Of a DNA stretch of 64,000 bases, positions 55,230 to 64,000 are shown one piece after another. The position numbers and the translations under genes are program-made. Under the pieces are notes generated by a model, which had not been told where the DNA came from, made no database searches, and worked only from the letters and a program-made list of their open reading frames with translations. Position 1 is the first letter of the stretch; every line of letters begins with the position of its first letter. The stretch is from Microvirga aerophila (GTDB lineage Bacteria > Pseudomonadota > Alphaproteobacteria > Rhizobiales > Beijerinckiaceae). The stretch spans positions 62,001 through 126,000 of the forward strand of contig NZ_QOIO01000003.1 in assembly GCF_003332305.1 (NCBI RefSeq). The letters run 5' to 3'.

Positions 55230-55835
55230 TTGTCGGAATACAGGGACTTTGTGCGTGATTTCCCATTGCGCTGTCACGATCTCCTCAAGACCTTCGAGCC
55301 AGGTGCGAAGCTACGGGACAGGGAGGTCACGCTCCTTTTGGCCGTGGCGTCCGCAGGGCTGGTAGTGCCATACGAACGGCTGCGTCCTGATCGCCCTCAC
55401 ACAAGCGGCGATGCCCAAAGGTTTAGCCAGGCTGCCGCGGCGTTGGCAGAAGAACTGGACAAAACGCTAGAGAGCTTCCTGGGAGAGGCAAGCGCGCGGG
55501 AATGGCTGGTCGGCACGACGAGCGGCCTGAACGGCCCCCCAGACGCATGGTCAGGTTTCGGAGCGGTGAAGCCGGCCAACAAAAAGCGTGCAAGGACTAT
55601 TCTTAAGACCGTCCGGAATGCGCTTGCCCACGGAAACGTATGGGCGCGGGGAAACCCTATAGGTGAGCTGGTCCTGGCCCGCGAGATCTGGGTTGACGAG
55701 AAACTGCGAGAATTCGAGTTCTTAAGGGCGTCCCCTCAAGCCTTCCGAGGCCTGCTGGACACTTGGTTCGATGGCCTCAAGAAGCAGGACATCAACCACA
55801 TCGCTGGAGCCGTGGCCCTCGACGAGGCTGCCTAG
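55230..55835 (+). CDS. HEPN-domain-like protein
   Basis: The 201-residue protein is helical and carries RNALAHG, the R-x4-H motif (Arg129, His134) of HEPN RNases and nucleotide-binding proteins. A TTG at 55230 with GGAG seven bases upstream is the best start. HEPN proteins act as RNases in many toxin-antitoxin and abortive-infection systems. It is not obviously paired with an MNT or other antitoxin; its neighbour is a convergent unassigned gene. Confidence 0.6.
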   Translation: MSEYRDFVRDFPLRCHDLLKTFEPGAKLRDREVTLLLAVASAGLVVPYERLRPDRPHTSGDAQRFSQAAAALAEELDKTLESFLGEASAREWLVGTTSGLNGPPDAWSGFGAVKPANKKRARTILKTVRNALAHGNVWARGNPIGELVLAREIWVDEKLREFEFLRASPQAFRGLLDTWFDGLKKQDINHIAGAVALDEAA

Positions 55836-55842
55836 GGCTAGA

Positions 55843-56370
55843 TCAGACGGCACCAGGCAACCTTTGGACTGCGATAGGGGTCAGCCCAGCGGCCTCTATG
55901 GTAGGCTCGATGATTGGTGAGAAAGAATATCCATGCCTGATGAGACCCGACGGCCGTCTCATCTTTCGAAACAGGCCACCCCGCTCGTTTGAACCATCCG
56001 TGATGATCAGACCTCGCCCATTATGGAACAGAGGGAGGAGCTTCCTCATGAAAACGTCGCCAAGGACGAAGACGCGGCTGCCGCCCTCCCCATCGCTGTC
56101 TCTCCGGTAGAACAGAACATCGAATTCACCCAGTTCCTCCAGTGCCTCTACCGCGCCCTTCCGGAGCCAGGTGACCCGAGGCTTGGTGGCAGAGCGCCAA
56201 CGAGAGAAAGCGGGAGCGAGCGCATCGTTCGGGTCACAGAAGACCACTTCATCGACAAGCGGGGCGATCAGGGAAAGTGGCTCCTCGATGTCGCTCTTGC
56301 AGGCGGGATAGAAGGCCCGCCCAACATGGCGGGAGATGTGAGCCCGAAGTCCTTGAGCTTGCTCGGTCAT
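55843..56370 (-). CDS. Unassigned protein (175 aa)
   Basis: The protein contains FYPACKSDIEEPLSLIAPLVDE followed by VVFCDPNDA, a beta-alpha-beta pattern that could be a Rossmann-like or SAM-binding core, and further strands FDVLFYRR and RGLIITDGS. No catalytic motif is certain. I prefer ATG 56370 over 56376 because of GTGGA six bases upstream. It is convergent with the HEPN gene with only a 7-bp gap. Confidence 0.5.
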   Translation of the reverse strand: MTEQAQGLRAHISRHVGRAFYPACKSDIEEPLSLIAPLVDEVVFCDPNDALAPAFSRWRSATKPRVTWLRKGAVEALEELGEFDVLFYRRDSDGEGGSRVFVLGDVFMRKLLPLFHNGRGLIITDGSNERGGLFRKMRRPSGLIRHGYSFSPIIEPTIEAAGLTPIAVQRLPGAV

Positions 56371-56466
56371 GCGCATTCCACGTCATATACTTCGTGACGG
56401 CGAAGGATTGGTCCCGTTGTCGTTCGCAAACCATGACCAACGACAGTAGGCCGTCTCGCCTTCCAG

Positions 56467-56976
56467 TCAGAAAGGAATGCCGACAATCCATCTCAGCACC
56501 GACAATGCGCTGAATGGGTTGACGTAATCCGTGAACAGCGTTTCCGTAACCGCGTGCTCCAAAGCCTCGTTGGATATGTCCGAGTCAATGAGGTGAGCGT
56601 GAGAGATCCCGTCCGCCACTTCCGACGTGACCACGAAGGGGATGTCCGGGTTTTCGCTCATGGACGAGAGGACGTATCCGGGGCTGTCGGTGGCCTTGAG
56701 CTGCATCTCCAGCATCAGACCCGAGCCCTGGTCGACAGATATGTCAACCAGGGGATGATTCGTGGCCTCGAACACAGACGCGGCAATCCCTTGGTCGGCC
56801 AAGTTGTTGACGTAGAGTCGCTCGAAGAGGATGCCCTTGATGTTGCTGACATGTCCCATCCGGAACTCATCCTCAACGTTCGCGAAGTAGTCCAGGATCT
56901 GCCGGGAGTCGGCCAGTTCGAGATCGTCGTACCCCCTGCGGACGGATTCGAAGATATCTTCCGCTTTGATAGCCAT
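56467..56976 (-). CDS. PD-(D/E)XK-like nuclease candidate coupled to an ankyrin protein
   Basis: The 169-residue protein has GILFERLYV (Glu52), HPLVDISV (Asp78) and LEMQLKA (Glu90, Gln92, Lys94), a spacing that fits the G...E, D, (E/Q)xK core of PD-(D/E)XK nucleases. There is no signal or membrane segment. Its ATG overlaps the ankyrin stop (TGATG), so the two proteins are made together. Ankyrin protein as inhibitor or target-finder of the nuclease is an inference. Confidence 0.5.
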   Translation of the reverse strand: MAIKAEDIFESVRRGYDDLELADSRQILDYFANVEDEFRMGHVSNIKGILFERLYVNNLADQGIAASVFEATNHPLVDISVDQGSGLMLEMQLKATDSPGYVLSSMSENPDIPFVVTSEVADGISHAHLIDSDISNEALEHAVTETLFTDYVNPFSALSVLRWIVGIPF

Positions 56977-58145
56977 CAGTAGGTGGCACCTTTCTCCCTA
57001 AGAGCCGCAATGATCGCTTCTTCCTTATCGTTTTTGAACGAAGGCGCGCTAGCAATTGAGAGCGCAGTCTTATTGGAAGGTGTCTTGGCATTGACATCCG
57101 CGCCATGCGAAATGAGTACCTTCACCGCAGACAGGTGCGTGTTTTTGCAAGCCCGCATCAATGGTGTCCAGCCCTCACGGTCAGCTTTGTTGATCGCAGC
57201 ACCGCGTTCGATAAGGATGGCGCAGAGACGATCATTACCGTGCGTCGCCGCCAGATGAAGGGGAGTGTTATCGTTAGCATCCCGCACGTTCACAGTACTG
57301 ACCCGCGCCGCCAGCACCTCAGCGATCTCGTAATGTCTTAGCCTGATGGCCAATGATAGAGGCGAACTGCCATCGCTAGACTTCGCGTCGACGTCAGCCC
57401 CCTTTTCGATGAGTGTCTCTACAATTTCCTTGTCGCCGCGAATAATCGCGAGTGAGAGCAATGGAGTGCCGTCATGGAAGGCGAGATTGGGATTGGCACC
57501 ACCTGCGAGCAGAGACCGGAGCACGTCGTAATAGCCGCCGAGGAACGAGGATATTAAGGCAGCGCTCTCGTGCTTTGGACCAAATTTAGCGCCGCGCTCA
57601 CGTAAGTCGTTCGCGATCTCATGGTTCTGCTTGAAGAATGCGCCAGCGAGAGCGTTCCAACCGTCGCTGGTACAGATATGGATGTCTGCACCGTGTTCGA
57701 TCAGGAAGTCGTAGGCGGGGCGGTTGCCAGTGATTGAGGCCCATATCAGAGCAGTCCACCCATTGCTGTCACGCACCGAGATCTCTGCACCATGGCTGAT
57801 CATGAAGCGCGCTAGATCGAAATATTCGTTCTCCAGTGCAGTTCTGAGCGGGCTGCGCGAATTGTCAGCGATCAGGTTCAGCTTTGAGCCCTTAGCTATA
57901 AGAATTTGAGCGACATCCACGTATCCGAGGCTCACGGCCTTGCTTAGGTTGGGGCAGGCCTGCTCGCCCGGATCGTAGTTTGGATCATTCGCCAGTCGGC
58001 GTGAGATCGTGGAAAAGCCGGCGTCGAGTGCGAATGTCAGAGCACTCGGTAGCTCGTAACGGACTTCTTCAGGGTCGCCATTGACGAGGATTCTCTCGAC
58101 TTCCGAGATGCAGCCAGACTCCACTGCTTTTTGTAAAATCGACAT
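56976..58145 (-). CDS. Ankyrin-repeat protein
   Basis: About ten ankyrin repeats fill the 389 residues, with clear units such as NGWTALIWASITGNRPAYDF, DGTPLLSLAIIRGDKEIVET and NTPLHLAATHGNDRLCAILI. No enzymatic domain or signal peptide is present. Ankyrin proteins bind other proteins. The first gene of a two-gene operon with the nuclease-like protein. Confidence 0.9.
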   Translation of the reverse strand: MSILQKAVESGCISEVERILVNGDPEEVRYELPSALTFALDAGFSTISRRLANDPNYDPGEQACPNLSKAVSLGYVDVAQILIAKGSKLNLIADNSRSPLRTALENEYFDLARFMISHGAEISVRDSNGWTALIWASITGNRPAYDFLIEHGADIHICTSDGWNALAGAFFKQNHEIANDLRERGAKFGPKHESAALISSFLGGYYDVLRSLLAGGANPNLAFHDGTPLLSLAIIRGDKEIVETLIEKGADVDAKSSDGSSPLSLAIRLRHYEIAEVLAARVSTVNVRDANDNTPLHLAATHGNDRLCAILIERGAAINKADREGWTPLMRACKNTHLSAVKVLISHGADVNAKTPSNKTALSIASAPSFKNDKEEAIIAALREKGATY

Positions 58146-58290
58146 GCTTTCTTGCTCTCATGGATCGAAGAAAATCTATTATGAATAGTGGTCAATGCAT
58201 CTTGGAATTGATCGCGGTTAAACGCCTCAACCACAGGCACCGGCCGGGAACGATCTTCCACCCGGCGCCTTTTGCAGCTTGGGTAGTATC

Positions 58291-60312
58291 TCAATCGTTA
58301 TCGTCCCAGGTTGTGTCGTCCTCTGCATCGCCGTCAGAGCCGCCGAGGGATGTGGCCCTGATAGCCTTCCAGCCCCATGTGTTCCGCTTCTTATTGTAAC
58401 TAATCACGGCAACACCTTCCACCGAGTCTCTGTCGGAAATGCCAGCAGACGCGACAAGGTCGGGTGGAATGAAGACCCCGTCAGAGGTGAAGCCAAGGCC
58501 GTTGCGGACCTCAACCTCATCGCTGAAGGCCTTCCAGATATCTTCGCCTGGCCTTCTGGTTGTGGGTGCAATCGAGAGAACGCGGGACCGAAGGCCGTTG
58601 CGGCTGTGATGCCGGGCCATGCGCACGGAGACTGCCACACCGGGTTCCGCCAGGCCCTGAAACTCGGCCAAAGGACAGGTTCCGTCTACATCCCTTGCCA
58701 CTATGAAATGCAGAAGCGCCTTCTTATGATTGATGTGGTCGATGATCCCGTACAGCTCCGGAAAGATGTCATAGGGTGCACCGTCCTCGCGCGCCTGGAT
58801 GCGGTGTACGGTGGATCTCCACGGCTCCTCTTGCGACGTCTCCATCTGTAGTCTGATCGGAACACCCGGTGCCTTTCCTTTCACGTCAGGATGCGAAGCC
58901 GAGACGCTGATTTCCAAGGGAAAGGGAGAAGCCTTGACATAGATACGTTGGCGACTCCGATTTTTCTGTCCATCCTTACCTTCAATGACGAATTGCTCTC
59001 CGAGCGTTGCGTCAGTCCAAGGAAGGTGGCGAAAGAGCAATTCCTCGGCTTGCGTCTTGAAGCGGTCATAAAACGGTCTGCCGGAGGGAGCAGAGGTGGC
59101 TCCTTGAAACCAGTCGCTCTGTGCAAGCTGATCAGCTTCAGAGGGAATGCGAGTTCCTTCGCGCCGCTTGTGCTCGATCACCCTCTCGACCTCGGCCCTA
59201 GCCTGTGCGGGATGGCCATCCGACAAAAGGCGTGCGAACTTGAGCCGAACCTTGCTGACGAAGCTGTCATCCTCCGAGCATGATAGGGCCTTGGCGTAGC
59301 AGGATAGGCGCATCGGCGGATCCGCTTCCAGGTCACCGAGAATTTCCCAAGCCCAGTACTCTCCGGCTTTTTTACGCGCGAACTCTACAGCGAGCTGGCG
59401 AGCCTCATTGAGCCGCCCCAAACCACGTAGCAGCTTCACCATGTTGAGCTTCAGCCAGATGTTATCCGGGAAGCGTTCCAGTGCGCGCTCCACATAGGGC
59501 AAGATGAACTGCATCTCATCGGGACGCTGCCCCTCGGCCGCCTCCTTTGAGGCACGCTGCAGTACCAGTTCGGCAAGAGCCGGAAAGACCTTGCCATCTT
59601 CGGAGGTAGACGCCTCATAATCCTCAGGGCGGAAGCTCTCCAACTTCCATAGCCGCGCGAAAGCCACGAGACGCAGATGGTCAGCCTGGGAGAGCCGCAA
59701 TGCGTATTGTAGGATGCCGCTGTGTAGCAAATCCGGGTCGGATAATTCGAGTTTGATATAGGTGTTGAGGTGCTGCTTGATCGCGCCGACAGCAGACTGA
59801 GACAGATCTTTGCCTCCGGCCGCCTTCAGAATGGACTGAATGGCGCGAAACAACTCCCAACCAAATGATCGCTTATCTTCGACCTTCAATTTGCCCTGGG
59901 ATCGAAGTGCCGCGAAGACACGGATAGCTTGCTCATGCTGCCCATTCTTGCTGAGCTTTTTTGCCTCCATGACTGCTCGTCGGTCTTCATCAGCCAGCGC
60001 CAGTGCCCGCTCTCTGTGTTCAGTAAGAAGGTCGTCTCCTTGTGGAACCTGGAAGGCGGAGAGCTGTCCTATGTACTCTTGCAGGGGGCCAGGTTCCCTG
60101 TCGGAGGCATGCCGCTTGACCAGGTCAATAAGGCACCAACCATAGGCCCTCCAGGTCCATTCGTCGGCCTCAGGAGAGGAGATGAGGTCAAGCGCCAGCC
60201 GATATGCATCATCGAGACTGCCGCCCTTGCGTAGCGCGGTGACCTCCTGCGAGAGCCTCGCAGAACCCGGTCTACCGCTCTTGGGTCGCGCCGCGAAATT
60301 CAAGATGCTCAC
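58291..60312 (-). CDS. TPR protein with C-terminal OB-fold-like domains
   Basis: The N-terminal ~430 residues have helical repeats of TPR type (LDDAYRLALDLISSPEADEW, QHEQAIRVFAALRSQGKL, NEARQLAVEFARKKAGEYWA). The C-terminal part (from ~450) has two beta-rich units: KKALLHFIVARDVDGTCPLA and SVEGVAVISYNKKRNTWGWK, which look like cold-shock/S1-type OB folds that bind nucleic acid. The end is acidic. Its ATG overlaps the stop of the upstream helicase gene (ATGA), so they are co-translated. Confidence 0.65.
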   Translation of the reverse strand: MSILNFAARPKSGRPGSARLSQEVTALRKGGSLDDAYRLALDLISSPEADEWTWRAYGWCLIDLVKRHASDREPGPLQEYIGQLSAFQVPQGDDLLTEHRERALALADEDRRAVMEAKKLSKNGQHEQAIRVFAALRSQGKLKVEDKRSFGWELFRAIQSILKAAGGKDLSQSAVGAIKQHLNTYIKLELSDPDLLHSGILQYALRLSQADHLRLVAFARLWKLESFRPEDYEASTSEDGKVFPALAELVLQRASKEAAEGQRPDEMQFILPYVERALERFPDNIWLKLNMVKLLRGLGRLNEARQLAVEFARKKAGEYWAWEILGDLEADPPMRLSCYAKALSCSEDDSFVSKVRLKFARLLSDGHPAQARAEVERVIEHKRREGTRIPSEADQLAQSDWFQGATSAPSGRPFYDRFKTQAEELLFRHLPWTDATLGEQFVIEGKDGQKNRSRQRIYVKASPFPLEISVSASHPDVKGKAPGVPIRLQMETSQEEPWRSTVHRIQAREDGAPYDIFPELYGIIDHINHKKALLHFIVARDVDGTCPLAEFQGLAEPGVAVSVRMARHHSRNGLRSRVLSIAPTTRRPGEDIWKAFSDEVEVRNGLGFTSDGVFIPPDLVASAGISDRDSVEGVAVISYNKKRNTWGWKAIRATSLGGSDGDAEDDTTWDDND

Positions 60313-63053
60313 AGGATGATCTCCGAGGTCAGGATCTCAACCACTTCAGGGACCAGACGGGCGGGTATGGCACTTGTTTTCACCGGCATGCAGCTCTTGA
60401 ACCGGTTCCTTCCGTCGTAGAAGATGTCCACGACGGCTGTGTCACCTTCGCGCGCGAAGGTGTACCTCTGGCACCACTGGCGCTCCTCAAGTGAAGCGAC
60501 GCGGATGCTCCTGGGCTCAAGCAGGGGCAACAGGCGGTCATGAAGATCCCTCAGGAAGGGGAGGGCCGGACCTGCACCCAGTCCGGTCGCCGTGCCCGCT
60601 GCAGCAGACATGGGCGCGGACCAGTTCTGGCCGACCAGCGGGGCAAGGAGAGCGCGAAGCTCCTCACCCAAAGGTCCCGTCTGTTGTGGCATAACCGAGC
60701 CGATCTTGAATTTGCCGTTGTAACTGATGTTGACCCGGCACGTCGCGGCGCCTCGACTCAGGTAATAGGCCTCCTGATACTGATGATGGGCGACATCATC
60801 GATCACGATCCCTGTATCGCTCAGGATCACCCGAATCTTGGCGAGCACTCCCGATTGAAAGGCTTCCCGTGGCGACACCATCCCTCCGGCAGGCGTGGAG
60901 ACCGCACCGGTATCTGGAGCAACTGGTGCCTCCGCTGCAGGGCTAGACCACCAGTCGGCGCCGGCGACCTTGAGCCTGATCTCAGGAGGGTTAACGAGAT
61001 ACAGCTTGCCACTTGCACGGGTCATCGCCGTGTAGAGCCAGCGGAAGTAGTCCGCAGTGCGGGGGTTCTGCCCCGTCTGGCAGGAGACGAAGACATCGGT
61101 CCATTCACCGCCCTGCGCCTTATGACAGGTCACGGCGTAGCCGAACTTGGTTCGGAGGGCGTTGAAGTAAGGGTCCTGCCGCAGAACCCGACTGAGTTCA
61201 TCGCGGTTCTCGCGCCTTCTGAGATCCGGGTGGCGTTTGAGGAAGTCGACATAGAGCGCGCGTTGCTGAACCCCTGAAAGACCGGACTGCCTTCCATGCA
61301 GAAGGTCATCGAGGATCTTGACCCTCACTGTGGAAGCATCTTCATCGAGGGCTGGAAGCGCAATCTCGACATCCCGGAATGTCAGAACAATCTCGACGTC
61401 CTCCACGACCCCGGTATCGGGGTTACGATCCTTAAGGGTGACGGTTCGCCGTTCGATTGCAGTCTCCACGCCGGAGACGTGGACGAACTCTCCATTGGCC
61501 AGGAACCTATCGCTCACGTGACCATTGGCGGTGACGATCAGGACGTCTCCTGGAGTAATGAAGTCCTTGTCGGGGAAGAGATGATTTCGGATGCTTCGAT
61601 TGGACTCTGCAGCCTCAGCATTCGAATACGTGATGACGATGGGCTGGCCTCCCCCGGTTCGGGCTGCCATGTAGAGCGGGAGGACATCGTCGGAGCGGAT
61701 GCGGCAGACATCCTCTCCGAAGTCGAAGCTGAGCCCGCTGAACTTGGCTTTCTCCAGGCTGTCGCGAAGAGGCATGACGTTGCGGATCACGCCGCTGTCC
61801 GCCTTCTGGCGCACAATTTCCTTCAGTTCATACGCCGCCGGCTCCAAGCGGAAGTGCTTGCGAAGGTAGTCGGAATCGAGCGCCGGGGAGTTCGACATTC
61901 CAACAGGCGGCAGCTGTGACGGGTCCCCCACAAAGATAATTTTCCTGTCATTGGCGCCGTTTGCAAAGTCGGCGTATGACATGAAATCCTGCAGCAGGTA
62001 TCCCGATCCTGATTGAAAGAATTCGCTTTCGGCATAGGCGTCCGACACCAGGGAGGCTTCATCCACGATGTAGATCGTGTTTGCCTGGTCTGAATTGGTC
62101 CTGATCGGGGCGTGAAATTTGAATGTCTCGGAGCCTGCAGGAGTATCGCGATACTCCTGCAGGTCCCCGTAGCCGTATAGGAAACTGTGCAGGGTCCGGG
62201 CTTCGCGCCCGGTTTTTTCAAGGATAACTTTTGCCGCTCGCCCGGTGGGCGCCAACAGTTGAAATGCTCGTCCCTGGGCGGAGAGATACTCAGTGATCCC
62301 TTTGATAAGGAATGTCTTGCCGGTCCCGGCATATCCCTTGAGCATAAAGACGCGCTGATCACGATCCGCCAGGAAGCCGGAAACTGCGGCCAAGCAACCG
62401 TTCTGATCGTGGTTCAAATCGTCCGAGAACGCATCGTGCAGCGCAATCCGGGTGCGCAGCGTCCGCACCCTCGGATCGACCTGCGCCATCGCCTTTGCGA
62501 CCGCCTCTTGTATCCGGAGGATGCGGTCTGCAGGAAACTTCAGAATACGACCGGGTGCCCCCGTTGCTGTCGACTGCCTCGCGGGGGTGGCGTCAGCCTC
62601 CACCGGCGACGATGAGGGCGCTTCGGTTTCCTTTATGTCCCGTTGCGGCGTGAGCCACTCGATGTCTGGGCGCATGAAACGACAGAACCAACAGGCGAGC
62701 GACCAAGCGTCTTCAAGAAGGCTTTCCGCCTGCGCTGGCGCCACCCGGCCATTGTGAGCGGCCTCGTTGCCCAGCTTGCGGATGGTGTGGAACTTGGCAA
62801 GCAATCGGGCATCCAGCAGGTCGCCCTGCTCCAGTCGAACGAGTCGATCAAAGTGCGTGTCGTTTTCGACGCGATCCAGACCAAATCGGTTGAACAAATG
62901 CATGACCATGGCTTCGGTGAAGCCCCGCAGGCGGATCGCGGCCCGGTCAGGCTGCTGGGCGCCCGCCTCTTCGGCCATCCGGGCAGACTCATGGAGGTCC
63001 GGCCAGAACGGTTCGAGAAACCGGAAGCTGTTCTTGTTGATTGCCGATTCCAC
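60309..63053 (-). CDS. HEPN/DUF4145-like domain fused to SF1 (RecD/Pif1-like) helicase
   Basis: The start is GTG 63053. Residues 1-150 form a helical DUF4145-like domain with RKLGNEAAHNG, close to the HEPN R...H motif. Residues ~220-720 are an AAA_30/UvrD_C_2 helicase: GYAGTGKT (Lys246), VDEASLV, GDPSQLPPVG, CHKAQGGEW and YTAMTRASGKLY. A C-terminal ~200 residues are unassigned. The product of 914 residues should unwind DNA or RNA. It heads an operon with the TPR-OB gene. Confidence 0.8.
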   Translation of the reverse strand: MESAINKNSFRFLEPFWPDLHESARMAEEAGAQQPDRAAIRLRGFTEAMVMHLFNRFGLDRVENDTHFDRLVRLEQGDLLDARLLAKFHTIRKLGNEAAHNGRVAPAQAESLLEDAWSLACWFCRFMRPDIEWLTPQRDIKETEAPSSSPVEADATPARQSTATGAPGRILKFPADRILRIQEAVAKAMAQVDPRVRTLRTRIALHDAFSDDLNHDQNGCLAAVSGFLADRDQRVFMLKGYAGTGKTFLIKGITEYLSAQGRAFQLLAPTGRAAKVILEKTGREARTLHSFLYGYGDLQEYRDTPAGSETFKFHAPIRTNSDQANTIYIVDEASLVSDAYAESEFFQSGSGYLLQDFMSYADFANGANDRKIIFVGDPSQLPPVGMSNSPALDSDYLRKHFRLEPAAYELKEIVRQKADSGVIRNVMPLRDSLEKAKFSGLSFDFGEDVCRIRSDDVLPLYMAARTGGGQPIVITYSNAEAAESNRSIRNHLFPDKDFITPGDVLIVTANGHVSDRFLANGEFVHVSGVETAIERRTVTLKDRNPDTGVVEDVEIVLTFRDVEIALPALDEDASTVRVKILDDLLHGRQSGLSGVQQRALYVDFLKRHPDLRRRENRDELSRVLRQDPYFNALRTKFGYAVTCHKAQGGEWTDVFVSCQTGQNPRTADYFRWLYTAMTRASGKLYLVNPPEIRLKVAGADWWSSPAAEAPVAPDTGAVSTPAGGMVSPREAFQSGVLAKIRVILSDTGIVIDDVAHHQYQEAYYLSRGAATCRVNISYNGKFKIGSVMPQQTGPLGEELRALLAPLVGQNWSAPMSAAAGTATGLGAGPALPFLRDLHDRLLPLLEPRSIRVASLEERQWCQRYTFAREGDTAVVDIFYDGRNRFKSCMPVKTSAIPARLVPEVVEILTSEIIL

Positions 63054-63404
63054 GATGCCCCGCCTCTTGGATTTTATTTCGAATCCTAGAATGGGATCCT
63101 AGGCTGAGGACTTACTGCCGCCAAATCCGTTTGATGGGAATTGTTTGGTTAAGGCGTCGCATCAGACAGCATGGTTACCCGGCAACATGACGGCTGGCCG
63201 CTCGCGGGTGAATCGAGCCATCGCCTCCATGCCCCATGAAGGACTCCCTGGCCGGACCATCGGTTTGCGGCTGCGAAGGCTTAGGGAAGGTCAAACGGCG
63301 CACCACACGGCGTTGACCCCGTTGAAGCGGATGCCCAAGATGAATGAAACGTTGTTCCGCAGGGCTGCCAAGCGCAACCCAGTGGCGTAGGGAGAAGATT
63401 CGCA
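63054..63404. other. Intergenic region (351 bp)
   Basis: The region upstream of the minus-strand helicase contains its promoter and that of the small plus-strand gene. ATCCTAG occurs twice within 20 bp near 63085-63100. No gene is supported. Confidence 0.35.
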
Positions 63405-63656
63405 ATGGCAGCGCGGGAGCGAACCTATCGGTGCGTGGGAGGCCCATGCGAAGGCATGCTCTGCACCTTGGGCGAAGAGCGGCGGATCCGCCTCTCACTC
63501 CAGGACGGCAAGGCTCCCACCACTCCCCCAGACAGGGCCCCGGCCCTATCGGGCGAAGCCGCCGACTATGATGTGCGCCGGCTTCTGGCACCCAATGGCC
63601 GGTGGCACGAGTTCCTGGTGCTGTCGGCCTGGACCAGCATGCAGGCGACAGTCTGA
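63405..63656 (+). CDS. Small hypothetical protein (83 aa)
   Basis: ATG 63405 has GGGAGAAG about seven bases upstream. The product starts AARERTYRCVGGPCEGMLC and has three Cys in this stretch, possibly metal-binding, then a R/L-rich middle and WHEFLVLSAW. No family is recognised. Confidence 0.45.
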   Translation: MAARERTYRCVGGPCEGMLCTLGEERRIRLSLQDGKAPTTPPDRAPALSGEAADYDVRRLLAPNGRWHEFLVLSAWTSMQATV

Positions 63657-63783
63657 CTCAACCGCGGGCGACGGTGTTGATAAAGGCCTGCACACGGCGC
63701 CCGGCGGCGTCAGGGGGGCTTGAAGTTGCTGAAGCTGTCCGCAACGATGGTTCTGACATCTGCCCGAAACTGCTTGAGAGGTA

Positions 63784-64000
63784 GTGGTTCATCGGGAGGA
63801 AGACTTATCGAGATCACCTAGAGGGCGGCGTCCCAGCGATCTATTGAAGGCGGCCGAGGCTGCGTTCAAGAAAGTTACGGCGAAGCCTGTTGGGGGGCCT
63901 CCCAAGGCTTCGGCCATCCCGGGCGTGAATGAGACTGTCACCCTGCGCATTGACCAGGAGGTGCTCGAATCCTTCCAGCAGGACGGCCCTGGATGGCAGG
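63784..64000 (+). CDS. BrnA-like antitoxin, 3' end missing
   Basis: The frame runs off the window. The tail VTLRIDQEVLESFQQDGPGW is the C-terminal ribbon-helix-helix signature of BrnA antitoxins, which neutralise the RelE-like toxin BrnT. The start at GTG 63784 is tentative (GAGAGG just upstream); there is no ATG. The partner toxin, if any, lies upstream or outside the window; I do not see brnT in the 130 bp before it. Confidence 0.6.
   Translation, partial: MVHREEDLSRSPRGRRPSDLLKAAEAAFKKVTAKPVGGPPKASAIPGVNETVTLRIDQEVLESFQQDGPGWQ

Noticed and set aside
63145-63390. TTG-initiated ORF of 81 codons after the helicase promoter region
   Set aside because: Weak start, no ribosome site and no family; Arg-rich composition typical of chance ORFs in GC-rich DNA.
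1-64000. CRISPR array, insertion sequence or rRNA gene
   Set aside because: No regularly spaced repeats, transposase or rRNA segment was seen when reading through the window.

Overview
The window looks like a chromosome segment of an alphaproteobacterium, probably Hyphomicrobiales. The first 8 kb holds GC-rich core genes typical of that group: an SUV3-like RNA helicase with a long R/G/P-rich tail, an S4/Hsp15-like protein, a seven-iron ferredoxin (fdxA), CarD, an RpoH-type sigma factor, an M48 lipoprotein peptidase and an SNase-like protein. Genus cannot be fixed from this sequence; Methylobacteriaceae/Microvirga-like is only a guess.

A tRNA-Arg(CCT) at 8109-8185 ends the core part. Everything after it, to the right edge, is accessory DNA: lower and uneven GC, many small or unrecognised genes and several long gaps. 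The first part (8.4-17 kb) looks like a decayed integrative element: an excisionase-like HTH gene, a PrimPol-SF3 primase/helicase, a reader-plus-nuclease protein, a papain-like cysteine protease, a putative ~150-nt small RNA behind a perfect consensus promoter, and gene remnants. No integrase was found.

From 17.1 to 42.05 kb lies a complete 7-deazaguanine DNA modification-restriction (Dpd) island in two translationally coupled gene trains. The first (17106-23818) is dpdC, dpdB1, dpdA, dpdB2, queE, queD, queC and a YhhQ-like transporter. It should make or import preQ0, insert it into DNA by base exchange (DpdA with DpdB) and convert it further (DpdC). The second (24118-42050) is dpdE-F-G-H-I-J-K-D: three helicases, a P-loop ATPase, a PLD-type nuclease and unassigned partners, expected to restrict unmodified DNA. 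A gap of about 300 bp separates the two, so they may be controlled separately. Unusual points are two DpdB paralogues flanking dpdA, a QueD whose expected catalytic Cys is Ser, and no folE.

Downstream, on the minus strand, is an AddAB-like pair (UvrD-type helicase plus an AddB-like protein with an added NERD nuclease domain). From 48.7 kb comes a second accessory block: a coupled three-gene operon of a C2H2 zinc-finger protein, a coiled-coil protein and an Hsp70-like ATPase ending in a zinc ribbon; an HTH-like gene behind a promoter-palindrome; a UDG-superfamily protein; a HEPN protein; a coupled ankyrin/PD-(D/E)XK-like pair; and a coupled pair of HEPN-like/SF1 helicase and TPR-OB proteins. 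The Zn-finger/coiled-coil/Hsp70 operon and the last two pairs are the best candidates here for undescribed conflict systems. The window ends inside a BrnA-like antitoxin gene.
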